Shown here piece by piece: positions 33,132 to 40,025 of a stretch of DNA of 40,539 nucleotides (position 1 is the stretch's first letter; each line of letters starts with the position of its first letter). The notes under the pieces are model-generated. The model did not search any database. It had not been told where the DNA came from and saw only the letters and a list, made by a program, of their open reading frames with translations. Source of the DNA: an uncultured Bacillota bacterium (lineage in GTDB: Bacteria; Bacillota_I; Bacilli_A; RF39; UBA660); assembly GCA_946626905.1 (NCBI GenBank), contig CAMOVA010000003.1:1-40539 (forward strand), written 5' to 3'. The position numbers and the translations under genes are program-made.

Positions 33132-33209
33132 ATGAATGAAAATAAAACTAATATAAACTGGTTGGCTTGTAATATGCCGACAAATTTAATATTAACAAAA
33201 AAGAGGTGA
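33132..33209 (+). CDS. 25-residue chimeric ORF: decayed copy of the rbgA start (copy 1)
   Basis: It starts MNENKTNINW, identical to the first ten residues of RbgA at 34398, then diverges to LACNMPTNLILTKKR. Nucleotides 33162-33182 still match rbgA codons 11-17 at about two thirds of positions, including the shared ATG codon. A weak GAAGATGAT binding site precedes it. The TGA stop (33207-33209) lies inside the ribosome binding site of the next gene, so translation would be coupled to 33214. It could be a relic or a short leader peptide. Confidence 0.6.
   Translation: MNENKTNINWLACNMPTNLILTKKR
33138..33157 (+). repeat. Direct repeat of the rbgA 5' end, copy 1
   Basis: GAAAATAAAACTAATATAAA, identical at 33732-33751 (copy 2) and 34404-34423 (inside rbgA). 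With flanking ribosome-binding-site sequence the repeat spans about 40-45 bases. Confidence 0.9.
33163..33177 (+). repeat. Direct repeat TGGCTTGTAATATGC, copy 1
   Basis: Identical to 33903-33917. Similarity extends through GACA, an AT-rich stretch and AAAAGAGGTGA to the ATG of the following gene in both copies. Confidence 0.85.
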
Positions 33210-33213
33210 TTAT

Positions 33214-33720
33214 ATGATATCTTTAACTGAATATAAACAGTATCTGATCAGTGTTTGTCACTGGCCAATAGATCATGATATTGCTGAAATTGAGAAAAGA
33301 AAGAATATAATGAATAAGAGATATTCAGATGAATATTTAGAAAAAATCATTTCTGATACATATAGTTTTATATATGATGTTTTAGAATCTGAAACAGTTA
33401 AAGATGGTTATTTTGAAAAAGCTGTTGATGATGATACAACTTCATATATAGATTTGAATTTATCTGGTGGTGCGGATTCGGACACTTTATTTGTTGATGA
33501 TAACACAGGAAGAATAATAAGTAATTATTTGATACATCAAGTTTTGGGAAGGAATTTGATTATTTATATTAAATGTGATGAAATTGAAGATGATAGTGAT
33601 GAAGATATTTTGAGTTTTTATTTTAGATATTATATTTACATACAAGGATTTCCTGAAAATATTGATAAAGTAAAAGAAAGTATTTTTGGAAAAAGTAAAC
33701 AATTAAAAAAAAGGAGTTGA
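33214..33720 (+). CDS. Protein of unknown function in the rbgA-upstream insert
   Basis: 168 residues, not recognised. It is acidic, with no signal peptide or membrane segment. The middle (about 65-105) is Asp/Ser/Gly rich (VDDDTTSYIDLNLSGGADSD), and the rest alternates aromatic strand-like segments (FYFRYYIYIQGF). The C-terminus is basic. The start follows AAGAGGTGAT. It lies between copies 1 and 2 of the rbgA start repeat. Slightly more G/C-containing codons (for example GGT GGT GCG GAT TCG) are seen in one patch only, so transfer is not proven. Confidence 0.7.
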   Translation: MISLTEYKQYLISVCHWPIDHDIAEIEKRKNIMNKRYSDEYLEKIISDTYSFIYDVLESETVKDGYFEKAVDDDTTSYIDLNLSGGADSDTLFVDDNTGRIISNYLIHQVLGRNLIIYIKCDEIEDDSDEDILSFYFRYYIYIQGFPENIDKVKESIFGKSKQLKKRS

Positions 33721-33725
33721 TAGGG

Positions 33726-33818
33726 ATGAATGAAAATAAAACTAATATAAACTGCCTGTCCTGTATTTATGACGACTATCACTTAAACCCTTATAAAATG
33801 GGAGTTTTTAAGAATTGA
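33726..33818 (+). CDS. 30-residue chimeric ORF: decayed copy of the rbgA start (copy 2)
   Basis: It starts MNENKTNIN like RbgA, then CLSCIYDDYHLNPYKMGVFKN, which is unrelated to RbgA. A good AAAGGAG site (with TTGATAGGG spacer) precedes ATG 33726 and matches the one before rbgA itself. CxxC and Asp/His-containing residues are present but are too few to assign a fold. It may be a translated relic or a small peptide. TTGACA at 33815-33820 overlaps its stop, but no good -10 follows. Confidence 0.55.
   Translation: MNENKTNINCLSCIYDDYHLNPYKMGVFKN
33732..33751 (+). repeat. Direct repeat of the rbgA 5' end, copy 2
   Basis: Same 20 bases as 33138-33157 and 34404-34423. The upstream AAAGGAGTTGAT is shared with rbgA (34382-34393). 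Confidence 0.9.
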
Positions 33819-33902
33819 CATCTTGCAAGTTTTAGTAAAAAAGAAAGAAAAATTTGAAAAAATAGGTTAAAATATACTCATTTTTGAGAGGAATTATTGT
33901 AC

Positions 33903-33917
33903 TGGCTTGTAATATGC
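33903..33917 (+). repeat. Direct repeat TGGCTTGTAATATGC, copy 2
   Basis: Identical to 33163-33177. It is preceded by AC, as in the rbgA-like AACTGG, so it may be the tail of a third, more decayed copy. It ends in AAAAAGAGGTGAATTT before ATG 33952. Confidence 0.85.
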
Positions 33918-33951
33918 GACATATTTTATATTTATAAAAAGAGGTGAATTT

Positions 33952-34383
33952 ATGGATTATAAATTGATTAAGTCATCTAATGATGATATCGAGAAGTTGA
34001 TTGACTATAAAAAGAAAACAATTTTTGAATATGCTAAAGATTTATCAGAAAATGAAATTAATAAGATAAATAATTATGTAAAAAATAATGTGCCAAAACT
34101 ACTTAATAATTATTCTAATATTGTTGTAGATGATAAAGTAGTTGGATGTTTATTATTAACTGATAAAGATGATGGTACATTGTTAGATGAAATATATCTT
34201 GAAGAAAAATATAGAAATAAAGGTATAGGAACTAATATTATAAAAGAAGTTATAAACAATAATGATATAATATATTTATGGGTATATAAAGAAAATGTAC
34301 AGGCTATATCATTGTATAAAAAATTAGGGTTCAATGTTATAGAAGAAACTGAATCTAGATATTATATGAGATATAGTAAATAA
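33952..34383 (+). CDS. GNAT-family N-acetyltransferase (RimI-like)
   Basis: 143 residues. VVGCLLL and LLDEIYLEEKYRNKGIGTNIIKEVI (RNKGIG acetyl-CoA loop) are followed by LWVYKENVQAISLYKKLGF, a classical GNAT core. The N-terminal helical half is normal. The acceptor is unknown. AAGAGGTGA precedes ATG 33952. It sits between copy 2 of the repeat and rbgA, as the second single-gene insert. Confidence 0.88.
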   Translation: MDYKLIKSSNDDIEKLIDYKKKTIFEYAKDLSENEINKINNYVKNNVPKLLNNYSNIVVDDKVVGCLLLTDKDDGTLLDEIYLEEKYRNKGIGTNIIKEVINNNDIIYLWVYKENVQAISLYKKLGFNVIEETESRYYMRYSK

Positions 34384-34397
34384 AGGAGTTGATCCAA

Positions 34398-35216
34398 ATG
34401 AACGAAAATAAAACTAATATAAATTGGTATCCTGGTCATATGGCGAAAACAAAAAGATTAATTAAAGAAAATTTAAGTTTAATTGATGTTGTTTATGAAG
34501 TTTTGGATGCTCGTATACCTTATTCTTCTAAAATCATTGATATAGATGATTTAATTAAGAATAAAGAAAAGGTTTTAATAATTAATAAATATGATTTATG
34601 TGATAAAAAGGAAACTGATAAGTGGGTTTCATTTTACAAATCAAAAGGTTATAAAGTTGTATGTAGTAATTTGAATGATCATAATAGTGTTAATGAAATA
34701 TTAAAAAATACTACTGGTGTTTCAAATAGAAGAACTAGAATTTTAATAGTTGGTATACCTAATGTTGGAAAATCAACATTAATAAATAGATTGGTTGGTA
34801 AGAAAGCTACTAATGTAGGAAATAAACCAGGTGTTACTAAAAATGTTAATTGGATTAGAATTAATGAGAAATTTGAACTTATGGATACACCAGGAATATT
34901 ATGGCCTAAATTTGAAAATGATACAGTAGCATTTAATTTATCATCTTTTAGAGCAATTAGAGAAGAAGTTTTACCAATTGGTAAAGTAGTTATTTATATA
35001 TTAGAAACATTAAATAAATATTATCCAAGTGTTTTAAATGAAAGATATGGTATTTCAGAAATGCCTGAAGATATTTTAGATTGTTTTGATATCATTGGGA
35101 AAAGAAGAGGTTGCCTAGTTAAGGGTGGAGAAATTGATTATGACAAAGTTTGTAATGTTGTTATGAATGATATTAATGAATATATAAAAGGAGTAACTTT
35201 TGATAGATATGAATAA
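34398..35216 (+). CDS. rbgA: Ribosome biogenesis GTPase RbgA
   Basis: 272 residues. RbgA (YlqF) is a circularly permuted GTPase needed for late 50S assembly. INWYPGHMAKTKR at the start, G4 NKYD at 63-66, G1 GIPNVGKS at 119-126 and G3 DTPG at 163-166 come in permuted order. TTG 34389 is in frame, but AAAGGAG (34382-34388) fits ATG 34398. Its first ten codons and binding site recur twice upstream. The end overlaps mrnC. Confidence 0.96.
   Translation: MNENKTNINWYPGHMAKTKRLIKENLSLIDVVYEVLDARIPYSSKIIDIDDLIKNKEKVLIINKYDLCDKKETDKWVSFYKSKGYKVVCSNLNDHNSVNEILKNTTGVSNRRTRILIVGIPNVGKSTLINRLVGKKATNVGNKPGVTKNVNWIRINEKFELMDTPGILWPKFENDTVAFNLSSFRAIREEVLPIGKVVIYILETLNKYYPSVLNERYGISEMPEDILDCFDIIGKRRGCLVKGGEIDYDKVCNVVMNDINEYIKGVTFDRYE
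34404..34423 (+). repeat. Direct repeat of the rbgA 5' end, native copy
   Basis: Codons 3-9 of rbgA, the presumed parent of the copies at 33138 and 33732. Confidence 0.9.
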
Positions 35217-35577
35217 TATAAATGTATTAGCGCTTGCTTATTTAGGTGATTCTGTGTATGAAGTTTATATTAGAAGTTTTTTAATTAACAAAGGAATTGT
35301 TAATGTTAATGAATTACAAAATGAAGCAATTAAATATGTTAGTGCGAATGGACAAGCTAAATTTTTAGATATGTTACTTAATGAAAACTTTTTAACAGAA
35401 GATGAAATTGATATTGTAAAACGAGGAAGAAATCATAAAAGTCATAAAGCTCCTAAAAATACTTCTGTTTCAGTTTATAAAAATGCTACAGGTTTTGAAA
35501 CATTAATTGGATATTTATATCTAGATAATAATATTAAGAGAATAGAAGAAATAATTAAATATATTGAAAGTAAGTGA
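35200..35577 (+). CDS. mrnC: Mini-ribonuclease III
   Basis: 125 residues: an RNase III domain without a dsRNA-binding domain. The catalytic ALAYLGDSVYEVYIR has Asp17 and Glu21; KRGRNHKSHKAPKNTS and FETLIGYLYL (second Glu) complete the active site. It matures 23S rRNA in Gram-positive bacteria. The start is uncertain. TTG 35200 is six bases after AAAAGGAG; ATG 35209 is 15 bases away. The binding site favours TTG. It overlaps rbgA by 17 bases and precedes rlmB, as in Bacillus. Confidence 0.92.
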   Translation: MIDMNNINVLALAYLGDSVYEVYIRSFLINKGIVNVNELQNEAIKYVSANGQAKFLDMLLNENFLTEDEIDIVKRGRNHKSHKAPKNTSVSVYKNATGFETLIGYLYLDNNIKRIEEIIKYIESK

Positions 35578-35581
35578 TATT

Positions 35582-36283
35582 ATGTATGTTTATGGTAAAA
35601 ATGTATTAGAAGATGTAATTCAAACAAAAAAGAAAATATTATGTGCATATTTATATAAAAACTATAAAGATCAAAATTATTTGGATTATTTTAAAAAGAA
35701 TAATATAAAAATTAAGTTTTTAGAGAAATATGAAATGGATAAGATGGTTAATGGATTACATCAAGGTGTTATTTTAAATATAGAAGATTATAAATATGCA
35801 TCTTTAGAAGATGTATTAGTAAATGAAAATCCTTTATTAGTTATCTTAGACCATTTAGAAGATCCTCATAATTTAGGTGCGATAATTCGTACTTGTGAGG
35901 CTGCTAAAGTAGATGGTATTATTATTCCAAAAGATCGTAGTGTAGAAGTAAATGCTACTGTATATAAAACTAGTGTAGGAACAGTTGATAGAGTAAAAAT
36001 AGTACAAGTTACTAATATTGTTAATACAATTAATGACTTAAAGAAAAAGGGATTTTGGATTACTGGTACAGATATGAATGGTACAAATTATAGAGATATT
36101 GATTATAATGGTAAATCAGCTATTGTAATTGGAAATGAAGGACATGGTATGTCTAGATTAGTAAAAGAAAATGTTGATTTTATTGCGACTATTCCAATGA
36201 AAGGACAAGTTAATAGTTTAAATGCTTCTGTTGCTGCAGGTATAATTATTTTTGAAGCAGTAGCAAAAAGAGAGTTGGGATAA
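35582..36283 (+). CDS. rlmB: 23S rRNA (guanosine-2'-O) methyltransferase RlmB family
   Basis: 233 residues of the SpoU/TrmH knot family: an N-terminal substrate-binding domain (MYVYGKNVLEDVI), then LDHLEDPHNLGAIIRTCEAA, IVIGNEGHGMSRLV and IPMKGQVNSLNASVAAGI (motifs 1-3). It should 2'-O-methylate a guanosine of 23S rRNA. TTG 35564 is in frame; ATG 35582, after AAGTGAT, gives the usual start. The mrnC-rlmB-sigH order matches Bacillus (yazC-yacO cluster) minus yacP. Confidence 0.94.
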   Translation: MYVYGKNVLEDVIQTKKKILCAYLYKNYKDQNYLDYFKKNNIKIKFLEKYEMDKMVNGLHQGVILNIEDYKYASLEDVLVNENPLLVILDHLEDPHNLGAIIRTCEAAKVDGIIIPKDRSVEVNATVYKTSVGTVDRVKIVQVTNIVNTINDLKKKGFWITGTDMNGTNYRDIDYNGKSAIVIGNEGHGMSRLVKENVDFIATIPMKGQVNSLNASVAAGIIIFEAVAKRELG

Positions 36284-36284
36284 T

Positions 36285-36893
36285 TTGAAATATAAAGAAT
36301 ATAATGATAATGAAATAATTAATTACATTAGTGAGGGTAATGAAGAGGCTATTAATTTGATATATGAAAAATATAAACCTCTTATTTCAAAAATAGCTAC
36401 AAGATTATATAAAAAGTATTGTGCAAATACTGGTCTTGAAATTAATGATTTAGAACAAGAAGGTATGGTTGCTTTATCTAGTGCTATTAATTATTATCAA
36501 GATTCAAAAGATGCTTGCTTTTATACATATGCGAAGACATGTATTGAAAGAAAAATTATTAGTGCAGTAATAGGTGCTAGAAGACAAAAGCATAAAATTT
36601 TAAATGATTCCATTTCTTTTGAAGTTAATATAGGTGATACTGATTTAAACTTAAACTTAATTTTAAAAGATGAAAAAAATATACCTGAAAACATTGTAAT
36701 AGGTCGTGAAAGTAATAAAGAGTTAATGGAAAAAATAGAAAAAGTTTTAACTGATTTTGAATTAAAAGTATTACAACTTAGAATGGATGGCTTTGATTAT
36801 AAACAAATATCTGAAATTGTAGAAAAAGATATTAAAGCTGTTGATAATGCAATATATAGAATTAGAAATAAAATAAAAAAAATAATTGAATAA
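36285..36893 (+). CDS. sigH: RNA polymerase sigma factor, SigH-like
   Basis: 202 residues with sigma-70 regions 2 and 4. Region 2 has INDLEQEGMVALSSAI and CIERKIISAVIGARRQKHKILNDSISFE, which is diagnostic of SigH. Region 4 has the HTH DYKQISEIVEKDIKAVDNAIYRIRNKI. SigH directs the transition state and early sporulation in Bacillus. Position after rlmB supports the call. The start is TTG 36285, one base after the rlmB stop, with GGGA four bases before it and no near in-frame ATG. It could also be a sigma-30-like competence regulator. Confidence 0.88.
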   Translation: MKYKEYNDNEIINYISEGNEEAINLIYEKYKPLISKIATRLYKKYCANTGLEINDLEQEGMVALSSAINYYQDSKDACFYTYAKTCIERKIISAVIGARRQKHKILNDSISFEVNIGDTDLNLNLILKDEKNIPENIVIGRESNKELMEKIEKVLTDFELKVLQLRMDGFDYKQISEIVEKDIKAVDNAIYRIRNKIKKIIE

Positions 36894-36901
36894 AAAAATG
36901 T

Positions 36902-36929
36902 TTGAAAATATCAAAAAATATGCTATACT
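36902..36929 (+). promoter_or_regulatory. Promoter of the 36970 gene
   Basis: TTGAAA (36902-36907), 16-base spacer, TATACT (36924-36929) with extended TG at 36921-36922. Confidence 0.75.
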
Positions 36930-36969
36930 TATTATGATATGTATAAAAGAATAAAAGGGAGATGTTATT

Positions 36970-37857
36970 ATGATGGAAGATAACATTAATGTTAATGATG
37001 ATTTTTTAAATAAAGATACTATTTTAGATGATGGTGAGTTTTTAGATACTGTTAATGATAAATCGTATGATTTTGATGATGTTTTTAAATCTAATGATGA
37101 CGATGTTCTACCTTTTGAAAATAGTAATCAAATAACAACTCCAGAACCAGAAGAAGTAACGAAATTAGATTTTGATGATATACAAGATGGAGTGCCAAAA
37201 GAAGTTCATATTGATCATTTAAATGAAGAGGAAGAAAAAGAAGAAAAATTAAAAACAGAAGAAGTTAAAGAACCAGTAGAGAAAGTATCTCAAGAAGATA
37301 TGCCTTCATTTGATTCAATGTTTGATTCTTTATATGAAAATGTTAATGGTGCAAATAATTTTATTAGTGATTTATTAGAACAAAAAAAATCTATTGAAGA
37401 TAAAGTTAATGAGGAACAAAGAAAATTAGAAGCAGAAAAAGCTGAATTTGAAGAATATAAAAATAAGGAATTAGAAAATATAGAATCAGCTAAAAGACAA
37501 TGTCAAGAATATATTGAAACAGAAAAACAACGTTTAAAAAATGAAGAAGAACAATTCAATAATAATTTAGAATCTTCTCTTATAGATAAAAAATTAAAAG
37601 AAGAAAAATTAGAAATTGCTATTAAAAAGTTTGAATCTGATAAAGAACAATTTGAAAATTACAAAGATCTAGAATTAAAAAAATTAGATTCAATAAAACA
37701 ACAATTAGAATCAGAAAGAGAACAATTCTTAAAGACTAAAGAATTAGAAGAAAAGAGACTTGAATTAGAAAGTAAGAATCTATCACAAAGCTGTGCAAGA
37801 TTCAAAGATTTAGTTAATAAATTCAATTCAGGTATTGGACAATTACCAGAAGAATAA
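36970..37857 (+). CDS. Acidic coiled-coil protein of unknown function
   Basis: 295 residues, not recognised. The first 110 are acidic and disordered-looking (DDxFL and TPEPEEVTKLDFDDI). A FDSMFDSLYENVNG segment follows (about 115-130), then a long coiled coil (about 135-280). The coil holds two similar blocks: EFEEYKNKELENIESAKRQ and QFENYKDLELKKLDSIKQQ. It is followed by FKDLVNKFNSGIGQLPEE. There is no membrane segment. AAAGGGAG precedes ATG 36970, with ATG 36973 also possible. It is monocistronic. Confidence 0.7.
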   Translation: MMEDNINVNDDFLNKDTILDDGEFLDTVNDKSYDFDDVFKSNDDDVLPFENSNQITTPEPEEVTKLDFDDIQDGVPKEVHIDHLNEEEEKEEKLKTEEVKEPVEKVSQEDMPSFDSMFDSLYENVNGANNFISDLLEQKKSIEDKVNEEQRKLEAEKAEFEEYKNKELENIESAKRQCQEYIETEKQRLKNEEEQFNNNLESSLIDKKLKEEKLEIAIKKFESDKEQFENYKDLELKKLDSIKQQLESEREQFLKTKELEEKRLELESKNLSQSCARFKDLVNKFNSGIGQLPEE

Positions 37858-37860
37858 TAG

Positions 37861-37898
37861 AAGAAATAAATGGATGTTTATTTCTTTTTAATTTTTTT
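37861..37898 (+). terminator. Terminator of the 36970 gene
   Basis: AAGAAATAAA (37861-37870) / TTTATTTCTT (37877-37886), loop TGGATG, T-runs. Confidence 0.9.
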
Positions 37899-37903
37899 GG
37901 CTA

Positions 37904-37932
37904 TTGACATAAAAAAAATATTAGTGTATAAA
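37904..37932 (+). promoter_or_regulatory. Promoter of topA
   Basis: Consensus TTGACA (37904-37909), 17-base spacer, TATAAA (37927-37932) preceded by TG. It is the only perfect -35 with correctly placed -10 in the window. Confidence 0.85.
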
Positions 37933-37957
37933 ATAGAATATAAAAAGGACGTGGATT

Positions 37958-39988
37958 ATGACAAAAAAATTAGTTATAGTGGAATCACCAGCAAAAACAA
38001 AAACTATTGGTAAATATTTAGGAAGTGACTATAAAGTTGTTTCTTCTAAGGGACATATTCGTGATTTAGCGACTAGTGGAAAATTTGGATTAGGTGTAGA
38101 TGTAGAAAATGATTTTAAGCCTAATTATGTTACAATCAAGGGTAAGAAAAAAGTAATAGATGAATTAAAAAAAGATGTTAAAAGTTCAGATTTTGTTTAT
38201 CTAGCAACCGACCCAGACCGTGAAGGGGAAGCAATATCATGGCACTTATTTGATGTTTTAAAAATAGATGAGGAAAAATATAATAGAATTGTATTTAATG
38301 AAATAACTAAAAATGCAGTTTTAGAGGCACTAGAGCATCCTAGAAAAATAGATAATGACTTAGTTAATTCACAAGAAACAAGAAGAATTTTAGATCGTAT
38401 TATTGGATTCCGTTTATCAAAGTTAATGCAATATAAAACAAGTGGAAGTAGTGCTGGTCGTGTTCAATCAGTAGCTCTTAAATTAATTGTTGATAGAGAA
38501 AGAGAAATAAATGCTTTTATAAAAGAAGAGTATTGGACAATAATAGCTAATTTTCCAGATTTTGATTCTACTTTAGAAAGTTATAATCATAAAAAAATAG
38601 AAATAAAAAATGAATTAGAAGCTAATGAAATATTAGATAAGTTATCAAATACTTTTAAAATAGAAAGTGTTGATAAACGTGAAAAATCAAAAGCAACTAA
38701 GTTTCCTTTTATTACATCAACTTTACAACAAGAAGCATCATCAAAATTAAATATGAATGCTAAAAAAACAATGATGATAGCACAAAAACTATATGAAGGA
38801 ATTGAACTTGCTGATGAAACAGTTGGTTTAATTACTTATATGCGTACTGATTCAACTCGTTTATCGCAAGATTTTATTAATGAAACAAAAACTTATATTA
38901 AAACAAAATATGGTGAAGAATATGTTGGTGTTGTTAAAAAATCAAAAAGCAAAGATAATGTTCAAGATGCTCATGAAGCAATAAGACCAACAAGTATTAA
39001 AAGAACGCCTGAATCAGTAAAACCTTATTTAAGTGATGATGAATTTAAATTATATCGATTAATATACTATCGTGCACTTGCATATCTTATGGCTCCTGCT
39101 AAAGTAGAAGCTACTACTATAATTTTAGATAATAATAATTATCAATTTAAAACAACTGGTCAAACATTAGTTTTTGATGGTTATTTAAAGGTATATAGTG
39201 ATTATGAAGATACTAAGGAAACTAATTTACCACCACTTGCTAATTACAAATCAAATGTATTAGTATGTGAAGATATTAAAAAGGAACAACATTTTACTCA
39301 ACCACCAGCTCGTTATACAGAAGCAAAATTAGTAAAAGCAATGGAAGAGTTAGGAATAGGTAGACCTAGTACTTATGCAACTATAATGAGTAATATTAAA
39401 GATCGTGGATATGCTAATATAGTTGAAAAGAAATTTGTTCCAACAGAAATAGGAATTGAAGTAACTGATAAATTACAAGAGTTTTTCTCATCAATTATAA
39501 ATGTTGAATATACAGCTTTAATGGAAAAGGATTTAGATTTAATCGCAGATGGAAAACTTGTTTGGAATAAAACCTTAGAGGAATTTTATAATAAATTTGA
39601 ACCATTAGTAGAAGTTGCTTTTAAGGATATGGAAAAACAAGCTCCAGAAGAAGTAGGAGAAGAGTGTCCAAATTGTGGTAGTCCTTTGGTAATAAGAAAA
39701 GGTAAATATGGTAAATTTATTGCTTGTTCTAATTATCCTGAATGTAAATATATTAAACAGGATGAAAAACAAGAAGAAGAAATATGTGATTGTCCAAAAT
39801 GTGATGGTAAAATAGTAATGAAAAAATCTCGTAAGGGAAAAATATTCTATGGATGCAACAATTATCCAAAATGTAAATGTGCATATTGGGATAAACCAAC
39901 AGGAGAAGAATGCCCTGAATGTAAAGAAATGTTAATAATTACTAAAAAGAATGAAAAAAAATGCAGTAATTGTGATTATACACAATAA
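37958..39988 (+). CDS. topA: DNA topoisomerase I (type IA)
   Basis: 676 residues. TopA relaxes negative supercoils by nicking one strand. The Toprim domain has Glu9 and the metal-binding Asp85-x-Asp87-x-Glu89 in ATDPDREGEAISWH. The nucleophile is Tyr294 in LITYMRTDSTRLS. The C-terminus carries three four-cysteine zinc ribbons: CPNCGSP...CSNYPEC, CPKCDGK...CNNYPKC and CPECKEM...CSNC. Length is normal. AAAGGACGTG precedes ATG 37958. It has its own strong promoter and terminator. Confidence 0.97.
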   Translation: MTKKLVIVESPAKTKTIGKYLGSDYKVVSSKGHIRDLATSGKFGLGVDVENDFKPNYVTIKGKKKVIDELKKDVKSSDFVYLATDPDREGEAISWHLFDVLKIDEEKYNRIVFNEITKNAVLEALEHPRKIDNDLVNSQETRRILDRIIGFRLSKLMQYKTSGSSAGRVQSVALKLIVDREREINAFIKEEYWTIIANFPDFDSTLESYNHKKIEIKNELEANEILDKLSNTFKIESVDKREKSKATKFPFITSTLQQEASSKLNMNAKKTMMIAQKLYEGIELADETVGLITYMRTDSTRLSQDFINETKTYIKTKYGEEYVGVVKKSKSKDNVQDAHEAIRPTSIKRTPESVKPYLSDDEFKLYRLIYYRALAYLMAPAKVEATTIILDNNNYQFKTTGQTLVFDGYLKVYSDYEDTKETNLPPLANYKSNVLVCEDIKKEQHFTQPPARYTEAKLVKAMEELGIGRPSTYATIMSNIKDRGYANIVEKKFVPTEIGIEVTDKLQEFFSSIINVEYTALMEKDLDLIADGKLVWNKTLEEFYNKFEPLVEVAFKDMEKQAPEEVGEECPNCGSPLVIRKGKYGKFIACSNYPECKYIKQDEKQEEEICDCPKCDGKIVMKKSRKGKIFYGCNNYPKCKCAYWDKPTGEECPECKEMLIITKKNEKKCSNCDYTQ

Positions 39989-40000
39989 ACTGCTTTTTTT
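39963..40000 (+). terminator. Terminator of topA, inside the coding end
   Basis: GCAGT-A-ATTGT (39963-39973) pairs with ACAAT-AA-ACTGC (39982-39993), followed by seven T. The TAA stop (39986-39988) is in the 3' arm. Confidence 0.85.
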
Positions 40001-40001
40001 A

Positions 40002-40010
40002 TGTTATAAT
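40002..40010 (+). promoter_or_regulatory. Extended -10 promoter of the last gene
   Basis: TGTTATAAT, -10 at 40005-40010, just after the topA terminator. TTGGTGAT and ATG 40026 follow; leader about 10 bases. Confidence 0.65.
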
Positions 40011-40025
40011 ATAGTTGGTGATAGT

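Noticed and set aside
33815..33843. Promoter with consensus TTGACA at 33815
   Set aside because: No acceptable -10 lies 16-18 bases downstream; the sequence there is an A-rich run.
33119..34430. Classical insertion sequence or integron
   Set aside because: No transposase, integrase, terminal inverted repeats or attC-like folded site was found; only direct repeats of the rbgA start are visible.
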